NCBI GenBank assembly: GCA_964565805.1
Contig: CAZMGH010000050.1
Coordinates: 1 to 14,190 of the forward strand
Direction: 5' to 3'
From: Catenibacillus sp964565805
GTDB lineage: Bacteria > Bacillota > Clostridia > Lachnospirales > Lachnospiraceae
DNA length: 14,190 bases
Positions 1 to 7,040 of the stretch are shown here, piece after piece. A program made the position numbers and the translations under genes. The notes under the pieces are model-generated. The model saw only the letters and a list, made by a program, of their open reading frames with translations. It ran no database searches and was not told the origin of the DNA. Position 1 is the stretch's first letter, and each line of letters starts with the position of its first letter.

Positions 1-1317
1 CTCTACCTTATACCCTCTTGGAATGAGCACTTCCAAGTCTCGTGCCAGACTGGTAGGCTTACAGGAAATGTAAACCATCCGCTCCACACCATAATCAATA
101 ATTTTTTCCAGGGCCTTGGGATGGATGCCATCTCTTGGCGGATCCAGCACGATAAAATCCGGTTTTTCCTTAATGGTATCCAGAACTTTAAGAACATCCC
201 CGGCAATAAATTCACAGTTATCCAAATGATTTAAGGCTGCGTTTTCTCTGGCCGCTGCCACTGCCTCCTCAATGATTTCCACACCGATCACCTTTTTCGC
301 TACAGGCGCCAAAACCTGGGCAATAGTGCCAGTACCGCTATACAGGTCAAAAACTGTCATATTTTTTGTATCGCCAATATAGGATCTAGCCAGACTATAA
401 AGGACCTCTGCCCCAAGGGAATTGGTCTGGAAAAAGGAAAATGGGGTGATCTTAAACTTTAAACCTAAAAGCTCCTCATAAAAATAATCATTTCCGTACA
501 AGATCCTTGTCTCATCACTTTGTACCACATCTGCCAGACTGTCATTAATAATATGCAAAATCCCCACAATACGGCCTTCCAGCCTCAGCTTAAGAAGCTG
601 TGCAACCAATCCGGAAAGGTCTGTTTCTCTTTGGCTTGTTGTGACAAGATTTACTAAAATTTCCCCCGTTACCTGAGCCCGGCGCACAAGAAGATGGCGC
701 AGGTAGCCTTCGTGCTGCATTTTCTTGTAAAAGGGCTGTGGATGACGGGTAAAGTAATCCAACACACAGCTTAAGATCTCTGTAAAGTCCTTATGAACAA
801 TTTTACAGTCATCTGTGGTGAGAATATCATAGGTGCTTGCTTTCTTATGTAAACCGAGTGCCAAAGGTCCATCCTTATAGGAATCCCCAAAAGAGAACTC
901 CATTTTATTTCGATAGGCCCACTGGAGAGGACTTGGACAAATGCCTTCAAACACATAATCCGGCGAACCACCTTCCTGGACCTGGCCGCATTGCTTTAAG
1001 GTCTGATCTAAAAGCGCCTTCACCTGGCTGGCCTTCATATCCAGCTGATCTGCATAAGCCATGGTCTGATACATGCACCCGCCACAGGCAGGGAAATTTT
1101 TGCATACCGGAGGACATACTTCCCGGGGAGATTTTTCCAACACCTCCAAAAGGATTCCTTCGCACCGGTCTTTTCTCTTTTTATGAATCCTGAAACAAAT
1201 CTTTTGCCCGGGAATTACATTTTTTACAGTGACCCACACCGGAACCACCCACACTCTCCCCTTATTAGGGAAGTCGATTTTTTCTACAATACCTTCGTAA
1301 ATTTCACCTTTTTTCAT
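1..1317 (-). CDS. rlmD: 23S rRNA (uracil-C5)-methyltransferase, RlmD/RumA family (3' end cut by window edge)
   Basis: The reading frame is open from the ATG at 1317 to the window edge, giving 439 codons without a stop. The family uses S-adenosylmethionine to methylate C5 of a uracil in 23S rRNA (U1939 for RlmD, also U747 for the Firmicute RlmCD type); which site is used here cannot be told. The N-terminus (about 1-60) resembles a TRAM RNA-binding barrel. Cysteines 72, 78 and 81 (C-X5-C-X2-C), together with C171, match the family's 4Fe-4S ligands. Further landmarks are FQTNS (296-300), the SAM loop DLYSGTG (324-330), DPPR (392-395) and the catalytic nucleophile C419 in YISCKP. Relatives are about 450-480 residues long, so only a short tail is missing. 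An ATG at 1323 is also in frame, but GGAG lies 6 bases before 1317, which favours that start. The 5' region holds the structured element at 1331-1430 and no clear promoter. Confidence 0.93.
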   Translation of the reverse strand, partial: MKKGEIYEGIVEKIDFPNKGRVWVVPVWVTVKNVIPGQKICFRIHKKRKDRCEGILLEVLEKSPREVCPPVCKNFPACGGCMYQTMAYADQLDMKASQVKALLDQTLKQCGQVQEGGSPDYVFEGICPSPLQWAYRNKMEFSFGDSYKDGPLALGLHKKASTYDILTTDDCKIVHKDFTEILSCVLDYFTRHPQPFYKKMQHEGYLRHLLVRRAQVTGEILVNLVTTSQRETDLSGLVAQLLKLRLEGRIVGILHIINDSLADVVQSDETRILYGNDYFYEELLGLKFKITPFSFFQTNSLGAEVLYSLARSYIGDTKNMTVFDLYSGTGTIAQVLAPVAKKVIGVEIIEEAVAAARENAALNHLDNCEFIAGDVLKVLDTIKEKPDFIVLDPPRDGIHPKALEKIIDYGVERMVYISCKPTSLARDLEVLIPRGYKVE

Positions 1318-1330
1318 AGTCATCTCCAAT

Positions 1331-1430
1331 CTATGGCGTTCGCTTTGCTCTCGTCTCGTTAAGGTTCTCGATTTACGTTCCCACTAACCTCAGCCCGCGC
1401 CTGAGGCTTGGCTTCGCTAAGTGCTCACAG
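1331..1430 (-). repeat. GC-rich structured intergenic element (candidate interspersed repeat or RNA leader)
   Basis: This stretch fills the gap between the upstream gene's terminator and rlmD and looks unlike both neighbours. It contains a perfect 6-bp inverted repeat, CCTCAG and CTGAGG (1388-1393 and 1401-1406), around a 7-base GC-rich loop. A second pairing, AGGTT/AACCT (1362-1366 with 1386-1390), shares three bases with the first stem, so the two are mutually exclusive. AGCGAA occurs twice on the minus strand. No promoter-like hexamers and no credible coding frame were seen. The composition and the alternative pairings suggest a mobile or repeated intergenic element or an RNA leader for rlmD. 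That is inference, because copy number cannot be judged from one window. Confidence 0.4.
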
Positions 1431-1431
1431 C

Positions 1432-1460
1432 AAAAGGGGCAGATGCAAAGCATCTGCCTC
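1432..1460 (-). terminator. Terminator-like hairpin after the acidic membrane protein gene
   Basis: A perfect 9-bp stem, GGCAGATGC with GCATCTGCC (1438-1446 and 1450-1458), encloses a 3-base loop. On the minus strand it is followed by two C and four T residues (1437-1432). It starts 17 bases beyond the stop of the gene ending at 1477. The short T tract suggests moderate strength, so some read-through into rlmD is plausible. On the plus strand no T tract follows. Confidence 0.65.
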
Positions 1461-1476
1461 TGTCATCGGGTTCATA

Positions 1477-1773
1477 TTATTTATCGGAATCCTCTTCGGC
1501 GGCTTCGTCTTCAAGGTCATCCTCGTCTTCAAAGTCGTCATCAAAATCATCATCAAAGTCATCTTCGAAATCATCTTCAAAATCGTCATAATCATCTGCT
1601 GTAAGATATTTATAAACAGCAAAAATAACAGCGGCGATCACTGCCAGTCCGGCAACAACTGCAACGACAATAATCGCGGTTCTTTTTTTCTCTTCTTTTT
1701 CACTTTCAAAGTCTTTTTTCTGAAGGAAATCCGAGATTTTTGCAAGGCTTAATACATCCTCAAGTTTATTCAT
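1477..1773 (-). CDS. Small single-pass membrane protein with acidic repeat tail
   Basis: The protein has 98 residues and its function is unknown. Visible parts are an amphipathic charged N-terminus (1-33, rich in K and E), one hydrophobic membrane segment (about 34-53, rich in V, A and I), and a tail from about residue 60 made almost only of D, E and F. The tail repeats a four-residue pattern of the DDFE/DDFD type and ends EEDSDK. I know similar short proteins as conserved hypotheticals in Clostridia but can assign no role. The frame stays open up to 1839, but ATG 1773 is preferred: GGAAAGGGTG lies 7 bases upstream, and the promoter at 1808-1836 falls inside the longer version, so an mRNA from that promoter could not encode the extension. 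The gene has its own promoter and terminator and is probably monocistronic, with some read-through into rlmD. Confidence 0.8.
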   Translation of the reverse strand: MNKLEDVLSLAKISDFLQKKDFESEKEEKKRTAIIVVAVVAGLAVIAAVIFAVYKYLTADDYDDFEDDFEDDFDDDFDDDFEDEDDLEDEAAEEDSDK

Positions 1774-1807
1774 CGCACAACACCCTTTCCGATATAATGT
1801 TGGTTTT

Positions 1808-1836
1808 AGTATACCACCAACGGGGCAAAAATACAA
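1808..1836 (-). promoter_or_regulatory. Sigma-A-type promoter for the acidic membrane protein gene
   Basis: The -10 is TATACT (1813-1808, five of six consensus bases). A weak -35, TTGTAT (1836-1831), lies exactly 17 bases upstream. The -35 begins 8 bases beyond the pcrA stop codon, so this gene can be transcribed separately from the upstream operon. Confidence 0.65.
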
Positions 1837-1844
1837 CAAAATAG

Positions 1845-4280
1845 TTATATTCTTGTCAGCTTTGCAAAGCTGGCTTTCATTTTTTTCGCGCCAGCTTTAT
1901 CAAAATTTACAGTAACCTCATATTCATCCCCGGTATTTACAAGCTTGACCACCGTACCTTCGCCGAATTTTATATGGCGGACCCGATCCCCTTCCCCATA
2001 GGAAAGGCCGCCGGACATATTCATGGCCCTTTGAAGCTTATCGTTGGCTGTCACTGCCATTTTGCCCCCATAAAGGGCTATGGAAGAAGGAGAAATAGTT
2101 TTGTTCTTATCAAAAACATCGCTGCCCTTAAAAATCTTTTTGCTCTTTAAAAGCTCATCCAGCTTTGATGCTCTGCTTCCCCGGTCTGCATCCCCCGCAA
2201 ATGTCCCTGACGGACTGGCCGTGGACGATCTTGGACGGGCCTGGCTATAGGATGACAAAGTGCCTCCAAAGGGGATCTCGCCGGAACAAAAACCGCTGTC
2301 GTTGATTTTAAACTTGCTATAACCGGAACCCTCAAAGGGTGAAGCGATAGCGCTGCCTCCGTCTAAAAGCCTTGAAGGAATTTCCCTTACAAACCTGGAT
2401 GCCCGGTTATACTGAGTATTTCCGTGGACCATACGGCTTTTGGCACAAGTCAGGGTTAAATGCTTCATGGCACGGGTGATGCCTACATAACACAGACGCC
2501 GCTCCTCCTCAATCTCCATAGGATCATCGCTGACAATGGATATATAGCTGGGGAAAAGCCCGTCCTCCATACCGGTCATAAACACATAGGGGAACTCCAG
2601 CCCTTTGGCGCTGTGAAGAGTCATCAGGACAACCTTCTCATTCGATTCGTCCAGATTATCAATATCCGCCACCAGAGAAACCTCTTCTAAAAATTCGCTT
2701 AAAGAAGGCTCTTCATGGCTTTCCTCATAGGCAACGATCTTATTCATAAGCTCATCGATATTTTCAATCCTTCCCATGGCCTCCTTCGTTTTCTCCGCCT
2801 CCAGTTCCAAGATATATCCTGTTGCCTCCAGAATCTGGGAAAACAGCTTATCCAAAGACACATACTTTGCCTGTGCCCGAAAGACCTGGATCATATTGAC
2901 AAAGCCCTGGATCTTTCCAGCAGCCTTCCCCAGGGCAGGGATCTGGTCGGCTTCACACAAAGCCTCAAAAAAGCTCAGCCCGTGGCTGACCGCATAGGCA
3001 TCCACTTTATTTAAAGTCGTCGCGCCGATGCCCCGCTTGGGAACATTAATGATCCGCCGCACAGACAGGTCATCTCTGCCATTATCAACAGTCTTTAAAT
3101 AACACAGCAGATCCTTGATCTCCTTGCGGGCATAGAAATTCTGTCCACCAATGATCCTGTACGGGATCCCCTGAAGGACAAATTTTTCCTCCAGGACACG
3201 GGACTGGGCATTGGTCCGGTATAAAATGGCACAATCACTGTACTTGGCCTTGCCGTCTTTAGTCAGCGTATAGATATGATCCACCACCCCTGCGGCTTCC
3301 TCATATTCTGAATCATACTGTTCAAAAGATACTTTATCCCCAGCCTCATTAGCGGTCCAGAGGGATTTAGCCTTTCGCCCGGAATTGTTATGGATCACTT
3401 CATTGGCGGCCTCAAGGATAGTTTTTGTTGAGCGGTAATTCTGCTCCAGCTTGATCACCTTGGCATTCGGGTATTCTTTTTCAAAATTTAAAATATTATA
3501 AATATTCGCGCCCCGGAATTTATAAATAGACTGGTCATCATCACCGACAACGCAAAGGTTCCGGTACTTTGCAGCTAACAAACTGACAAACTTAAACTGA
3601 GCTGTATTGGTATCTTGATACTCGTCTACCATAATGTACCGGAAACGATTCTGATAATAGTCCAGCACATCCGGCTGGGTTTTAAACAGTTCAACGGTCT
3701 TCATGATCAAATCATCAAAATCCAGGGCATTATTTTTGTGAAGGATACTTTGGTATTCCCGATAAGCTAAAGCCACACGCTTACGGTGCGGATCCCCATG
3801 AGCCCGTATCTCCAGTTCATCCGGGGTCAGCAGCTCATCCTTGGCCGAAGAAATTGCTGACATTATGGACCGTTCCTTAATGACCTTTGTATCAATATTC
3901 AGTTTTTTACAAACCTCTTTTATAACCGACTTCTGATCATCTGCATCATAAATGGTGAAATTTCTGTCATAGCCGATCTTATCAATAAAGCGGCGAAGGA
4001 TCCGGACACAGGTGGAATGAAAAGTGCTCACCCACACATTTTCCGAACCATAACCGATGATCTCATCCACGCGCTCCCGCATTTCCCCGGCAGCCTTATT
4101 AGTAAAAGTAATGGCCAGGATATTCCACGGATTCACATTTTGCTCTCCAATAAGCCATGCGATCCGGTGGGTCAGCACCCGGGTCTTCCCTGAACCGGCG
4201 CCGGCCAGGATGAGCACCGGCCCTTCCGTATGATAAACCGCCTCCTGCTGCACAGGATTTAAAGATTCATAAATACTCAT
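1845..4280 (-). CDS. pcrA: ATP-dependent DNA helicase PcrA (UvrD/Rep family, SF1A)
   Basis: A 3'-5' DNA helicase that acts in nucleotide excision repair, dismantling of recombination filaments and relief of transcription-replication conflicts. The full SF1A motif set is present: Walker A GAGSGKT (27-33), Ia TFTNKAAGEM (58-67), II VDEYQDTN (218-225), III VVGDDDQSIYKFRGA (from 245), IV LEQNYRST, V TLHSAKGLEF and VI EERRLCYVGITRA. The last 45 or so residues (GDRVRHIKFGEGTVVKL onwards) match the PcrA/UvrD tudor domain that contacts RNA polymerase. At 811 residues it is somewhat longer than the usual 720-750; the excess lies in a Ser/Gly-rich linker before the tudor domain. The frame extends upstream to 4421, but that part runs through the repeats at 4290-4360 and into sfsA, so ATG 4280 is preferred. 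AGGAGG lies 13 bases before it, a long spacing. It follows sfsA by 83 bases, probably in the same operon. Confidence 0.95.
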   Translation of the reverse strand: MSIYESLNPVQQEAVYHTEGPVLILAGAGSGKTRVLTHRIAWLIGEQNVNPWNILAITFTNKAAGEMRERVDEIIGYGSENVWVSTFHSTCVRILRRFIDKIGYDRNFTIYDADDQKSVIKEVCKKLNIDTKVIKERSIMSAISSAKDELLTPDELEIRAHGDPHRKRVALAYREYQSILHKNNALDFDDLIMKTVELFKTQPDVLDYYQNRFRYIMVDEYQDTNTAQFKFVSLLAAKYRNLCVVGDDDQSIYKFRGANIYNILNFEKEYPNAKVIKLEQNYRSTKTILEAANEVIHNNSGRKAKSLWTANEAGDKVSFEQYDSEYEEAAGVVDHIYTLTKDGKAKYSDCAILYRTNAQSRVLEEKFVLQGIPYRIIGGQNFYARKEIKDLLCYLKTVDNGRDDLSVRRIINVPKRGIGATTLNKVDAYAVSHGLSFFEALCEADQIPALGKAAGKIQGFVNMIQVFRAQAKYVSLDKLFSQILEATGYILELEAEKTKEAMGRIENIDELMNKIVAYEESHEEPSLSEFLEEVSLVADIDNLDESNEKVVLMTLHSAKGLEFPYVFMTGMEDGLFPSYISIVSDDPMEIEEERRLCYVGITRAMKHLTLTCAKSRMVHGNTQYNRASRFVREIPSRLLDGGSAIASPFEGSGYSKFKINDSGFCSGEIPFGGTLSSYSQARPRSSTASPSGTFAGDADRGSRASKLDELLKSKKIFKGSDVFDKNKTISPSSIALYGGKMAVTANDKLQRAMNMSGGLSYGEGDRVRHIKFGEGTVVKLVNTGDEYEVTVNFDKAGAKKMKASFAKLTRI

Positions 4281-4289
4281 ATTTTCCAA

Positions 4290-4360
4290 ATTTCCTCCTA
4301 TTGGCCTGCCTTTCAAGGCCATATGGGTATCCCTCTGGGGATTTCCTCCTATTGGCCTGC
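4290..4360 (-). repeat. Two direct copies of a 20-bp unit carrying AGGAGG
   Basis: The 20 bases at 4290-4309 and 4341-4360 are identical, with starts 51 bp apart. On the minus strand each copy reads GCAGGCCAATAGGAGGAAAT, so each carries a perfect Shine-Dalgarno core. Between the copies a short stem, ATCCC/GGGAT, can form. The first-transcribed copy begins 3 bases after the sfsA stop and the second supplies the likely ribosome binding site of pcrA. Because 51 is a multiple of three, translation through the unit would give a repeated RPIGGN peptide, which explains the long spurious extension of the pcrA frame. Confidence 0.75.
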
Positions 4361-4363
4361 TTT

Positions 4364-5044
4364 TTACAATACTACCGGTACATCTCCGGCAATTTCCAAT
4401 GTATCCTTCCCAACCCTGCACCAGAGGGCACGGACAAAAACTCCATGGTCCCTGGCGTAGATCAATGCCTGGGCAAATTCCGGGTGGGTCCGGACATTTG
4501 GGGTAAAATAGCGGACATTTTCCATTTGCACAACAAACAAAACCCCAGCCTCGTATCCTGAAGAAACGGCTTGGGACAGCTCATGTAAATGTTTTACGCC
4601 CCGAAGCGTTGGCGCATCAGGAAAAAGGACAATTCCATTTTCCTCCAGTGTTACGCCTTTAACCTCTATAAACCCTTTTCTTTGACCTGCTTCATAGTAA
4701 AAATCAAACCTGGAATCCTTGTATTTATATTCTTTCTTAAGATGGGTCAGGCCCTCAACCACATGTCCCGCTTTTATGTATTCTTCTGCCACAACGTTAG
4801 GCGCCTGGGAATCCATATTGATCAGCCGTTCCCCTTTTTGGACTGCAATCAGGGAAAAGGCCGTTTTCCGCTTTAGGTTATTATTTTTTTCCAGGTAAAC
4901 ACAGACGCCGGGAATAAGCAATTCCCGGCATCTGCCTGTATTTTTCACATGGGCCATCTCCTGTCGGCCATCCACAAGGATCTTGGCTATAAAACGATTT
5001 GGCCGTTCCAGAAAGACTCCTTCTGTTATCGCGTCATATTTCAT
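4364..5044 (-). CDS. sfsA: SfsA family protein (DNA/RNA nuclease; sugar fermentation stimulation homologue)
   Basis: The 226-residue protein is close to the usual SfsA length of about 230. An N-terminal OB-like part carries the family motif HVKNTGRCRELL (32-43), followed by a PD-(D/E)XK-like catalytic core: D114 in DSRFDFYY, then E127 and K129 in FIEVKGVTL, and FPDAPTLRGVKHLHEL (141-156). The family was named for an effect on maltose metabolism in E. coli and later described as nucleases; the cellular role here is unknown. The frame could begin at GTG 5053, but ATG 5044 has GGGTG six bases upstream and is preferred. It starts 13 bases after the stop of the SurA-like gene and 83 bases before pcrA, in a probable operon from the promoter at 5901-5929. 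Confidence 0.92.
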   Translation of the reverse strand: MKYDAITEGVFLERPNRFIAKILVDGRQEMAHVKNTGRCRELLIPGVCVYLEKNNNLKRKTAFSLIAVQKGERLINMDSQAPNVVAEEYIKAGHVVEGLTHLKKEYKYKDSRFDFYYEAGQRKGFIEVKGVTLEENGIVLFPDAPTLRGVKHLHELSQAVSSGYEAGVLFVVQMENVRYFTPNVRTHPEFAQALIYARDHGVFVRALWCRVGKDTLEIAGDVPVVL

Positions 5045-5057
5045 GGTCTTCACCCGG

Positions 5058-5861
5058 TCAGCCTACAGAACCTACAACAATCGTATCCCAAATATCTGTG
5101 GTCTGAATATCCGCTGCATCCAGCCACTCCTGATACAAAGTATTATAGGCGTCATTAACAGCAGTTTCTAAATCCTCATCTGAAAGGCCGCTGTAATCCG
5201 GATCCTCCTGCAGCTGGCTTGTCAGCTGATCCCAGACTGCATTGTAAACAGAGCTGCTCAGCTCCCCGTCCTGGAATACCTGGACAATAGCGGAAGCATT
5301 TAATCCAAACTGTTCACAGATTTCCGGGCCTAACTGGTCTACATACTGCTGGGCAGAATCCGCCAGCTGGGCATTCATCTCATCGGTCAGGGAAATTCCG
5401 TAATTTTCTGCCTGTCCTGCAAGAATTTGGATTCTTACAATATCATTATAAAGCTGTTCCTTGGCATATTCAGCCACGGTCCTGCCATCATCCATAACGA
5501 TCTCCCATGGATCCTCTCCATAAAGCTCCACAAAATAATCTCTCTGCTGATATAAATAATAATTAATTTCTTCCATGGATATATTCCGGCCATTAACGGA
5601 CAAAACCGTGGTTCCGGATTCACTTTCACTGCCGCTCTCCGAAGTTTCCAGCACAGATTCCGTAACAACGCCTGCATCATCAGATGCTTCCGGAACTGTA
5701 CTGCTCTCAGAAGTTCCTGATTCTCCGGACACAACTTGGGTGTCTCCTGAGGATGTATTCATGGACCTTCCTATAAGTATTCCTACAAATATACCCGCAA
5801 GCATCGCCACAATCACAAGCCCAGCACAAAGGGCGCCAACATTTGCTCTTTTTCTCTGCAT
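5058..5861 (-). CDS. Membrane-anchored SurA N-terminal-like protein
   Basis: The 267-residue protein has a basic N-terminus (QRKR) and a hydrophobic segment at about 9-31 that should act as an uncleaved signal anchor. No lipobox cysteine follows it. A long Ser/Thr/Glu/Asp-rich low-complexity linker (about 36-84) leads to an extracytoplasmic helical part beginning VLSVNGRNISMEEINYYLY. That start, where a beta strand carrying VNG is followed by a helix of the 'EIN..L' type, is typical of SurA/PrsA chaperone N-domains. No parvulin (PPIC) domain follows, so it may be a folding chaperone without isomerase activity; this is inference. AAAGGAGAG lies six bases before ATG 5861. It is the first gene of the operon with sfsA and pcrA, a pairing with no obvious functional logic. 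Confidence 0.75.
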   Translation of the reverse strand: MQRKRANVGALCAGLVIVAMLAGIFVGILIGRSMNTSSGDTQVVSGESGTSESSTVPEASDDAGVVTESVLETSESGSESESGTTVLSVNGRNISMEEINYYLYQQRDYFVELYGEDPWEIVMDDGRTVAEYAKEQLYNDIVRIQILAGQAENYGISLTDEMNAQLADSAQQYVDQLGPEICEQFGLNASAIVQVFQDGELSSSVYNAVWDQLTSQLQEDPDYSGLSDEDLETAVNDAYNTLYQEWLDAADIQTTDIWDTIVVGSVG

Positions 5862-5900
5862 GATACACTCTCCTTTCTGGGAATTATCGCCAGTCTCATT

Positions 5901-5929
5901 AGTATACCATAAACAAGCCGTTTTGTTAA
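5901..5929 (-). promoter_or_regulatory. Sigma-A-type promoter of the SurA-like/sfsA/pcrA operon
   Basis: The -35 TTAACA (5929-5924, five of six) and the -10 TATACT (5906-5901, five of six) are separated by exactly 17 bases. The predicted transcription start is about 30 bases before the SurA-like ATG, leaving a short leader with a good ribosome binding site. It is one of the best promoter matches in the window. Confidence 0.75.
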
Positions 5930-6018
5930 CCCTGGAAGTTTTCCTTTTTCATCGCATAATAACCCAGGCTGCTGTCCACGAAGAGAACAAGAACAAACCA
6001 CCGGACAATGTTCTACAG

Positions 6019-6831
6019 TTATTCTATGCACACCTTTTTAAACATCATTTCTGCCAGTTCCCTGGCGCTGCTGTAAATTCTCTCAGTGTGGAATACCTCA
6101 AACTCTGCCAGAGTCCCGTCAACACTCTCTGCCCGGCCCATGGCACATAGTTTTTCAGTCCTGTCCTCTTTTAAACGCACCACCATGCAATTTCTAAAAT
6201 TTTCAATAAACAGGGGATTTTTCAAAACATCTGCTTCACGGTGCCATCGGCTTGGACATACAAGGATGCATATCTTACGGATCCACCCATTTTCTGAGGG
6301 CTGTCCGATTTCAATAATACTGTTAGGTGTCAGCTCAAGCTGCATCTCCAACTCCTGCGTCTGCTCATCGTTTATAATCCTGTAGCCGTGACATTCCTCC
6401 GCCCGCTCTTCCAGAACCTGTCCAAAATATTTATGAAGGTAAAATAAAAACAAATGCTTTAAATCTATCTCTTCTCTGATTTCTTCCATGGTGAACTCAT
6501 AGAATAAATACCGAAGCAGATCCTTGTAGGCCCTGGCCTTCATTTTTCTGTAAAGCATACTTGTTTCCGATATTTTAAAAACCTGACAGATATGTTCAAG
6601 AAACATGGGCTCATAGACTTCAAAGGAACTGCATCTTAAATAATCAAAAATTTTCTTCACATATTTTTCGGTAATGGGCCGTTTTCCGCTTAAAAGCTTG
6701 CTGAACGTGCTAAATTCAATGCCCATATCTATGGCCATTTCCTTATACATTATGCCTCCCACATCCTTCAGTATTTTGCACATACCTGCAAAGACTTCAT
6801 AAACTACCGGGTTTGTACAATTTCCTTTCAT
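6019..6831 (-). CDS. XRE-like helix-turn-helix regulator with uncharacterised C-terminal domain
   Basis: The protein has 270 residues. Residues about 26-62 (MYKEMAIDMGIEFSTFSKLLSGKR and following) read as an XRE-type helix-turn-helix. The remaining 200 residues are a helical middle part (about 75-150) and a mixed C-terminal part (ELTPNSIIEIGQ onwards) that I do not recognise; it could be an effector-sensing domain. The length is like Rgg/MutR lantibiotic regulators, but I see no clear Rgg signature. The frame is open to 6882, but ATG 6831 has AGGAGG eight bases upstream (6845-6840) and is preferred; the longer form would overlap the LanM relic. Its start lies 25 bases after the relic's stop, so it was probably cotranscribed with the synthetase and may have regulated the lanthipeptide cluster (inference). 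No convincing terminator follows. Confidence 0.7.
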   Translation of the reverse strand: MKGNCTNPVVYEVFAGMCKILKDVGGIMYKEMAIDMGIEFSTFSKLLSGKRPITEKYVKKIFDYLRCSSFEVYEPMFLEHICQVFKISETSMLYRKMKARAYKDLLRYLFYEFTMEEIREEIDLKHLFLFYLHKYFGQVLEERAEECHGYRIINDEQTQELEMQLELTPNSIIEIGQPSENGWIRKICILVCPSRWHREADVLKNPLFIENFRNCMVVRLKEDRTEKLCAMGRAESVDGTLAEFEVFHTERIYSSARELAEMMFKKVCIE

Positions 6832-6856
6832 AAATAGGCCCTCCTGTAAATTTAGA

Positions 6857-7036
6857 TCACCATCGGATTTCGGAACTGGCATAGATTTTCCTGTGCCATT
6901 CCATTCTCAAAACATCTGGCAGATGCATAGAATACTGTCTCAATAATGCGTATCCTATTCCGGTAATTCCTGTCATAAAGCCTATATTAAAGTATCCTTC
7001 CGGGTGACTATTATATAGCAATCGCGGAAACTCAAG
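6857..7036 (-). pseudogene. C-terminal relic of a lanthipeptide cyclase domain (LanM, or LanC)
   Basis: A 59-codon frame lies between an in-frame TGA (7039-7037) and its own TGA (6859-6857), with no start codon near its 5' end. It contains FNIGFMTGITGIGYALLR followed by LPDVLRME. This is the characteristic last helix-loop of LanC-type cyclases (G-hydrophobic-x-TG-hydrophobic-x-GIGY-x-LLR, then LPxVL and an acidic residue), best known at the C-terminus of class II LanM synthetases and of LanC proteins. Those enzymes form the thioether rings of lantibiotics. The catalytic zinc ligands lie upstream in the family and are absent, so the fragment cannot be active. It starts directly at the T-rich end of the exporter terminator, which marks a deletion or recombination junction near 7040. 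Whether the parent was LanM or a separate LanC cannot be told from this piece, although the ending is typical of LanM. Confidence 0.8.
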
Positions 7037-7040
7037 TCAA
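7010..7040 (-). promoter_or_regulatory. Possible promoter at the relic junction for the XRE-like regulator
   Basis: TTGACT (7040-7035, five of six) is followed by TATATA at a spacing of 17, or by a perfect TATAAT (7015-7010) at a spacing of 19. It lies across the start of the LanM relic, about 180 bases before the regulator ATG. It could be a coincidence inside old coding sequence, or a promoter formed when the deletion joined the two sides. Confidence 0.4.

Noticed and set aside
1408..1752. A 114-codon plus-strand ORF rich in I, F, V and K
   Set aside because: It is the antisense of the acidic repeat gene: GAT/GAA repeats read backwards as ATC/TTC codons. It has no ribosome binding site and no promoter, and the minus-strand gene has both.
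4281..4421. A 47-residue N-terminal extension of PcrA
   Set aside because: It runs through the direct repeats and into sfsA, giving RPIGGN twice; known PcrA proteins start near the residues found at ATG 4280.
5813..6031. A 72-codon minus-strand ORF between the regulator and the SurA-like gene
   Set aside because: It overlaps the SurA-like gene start in another frame, spans that gene's promoter, and has no recognisable domain or ribosome binding site.
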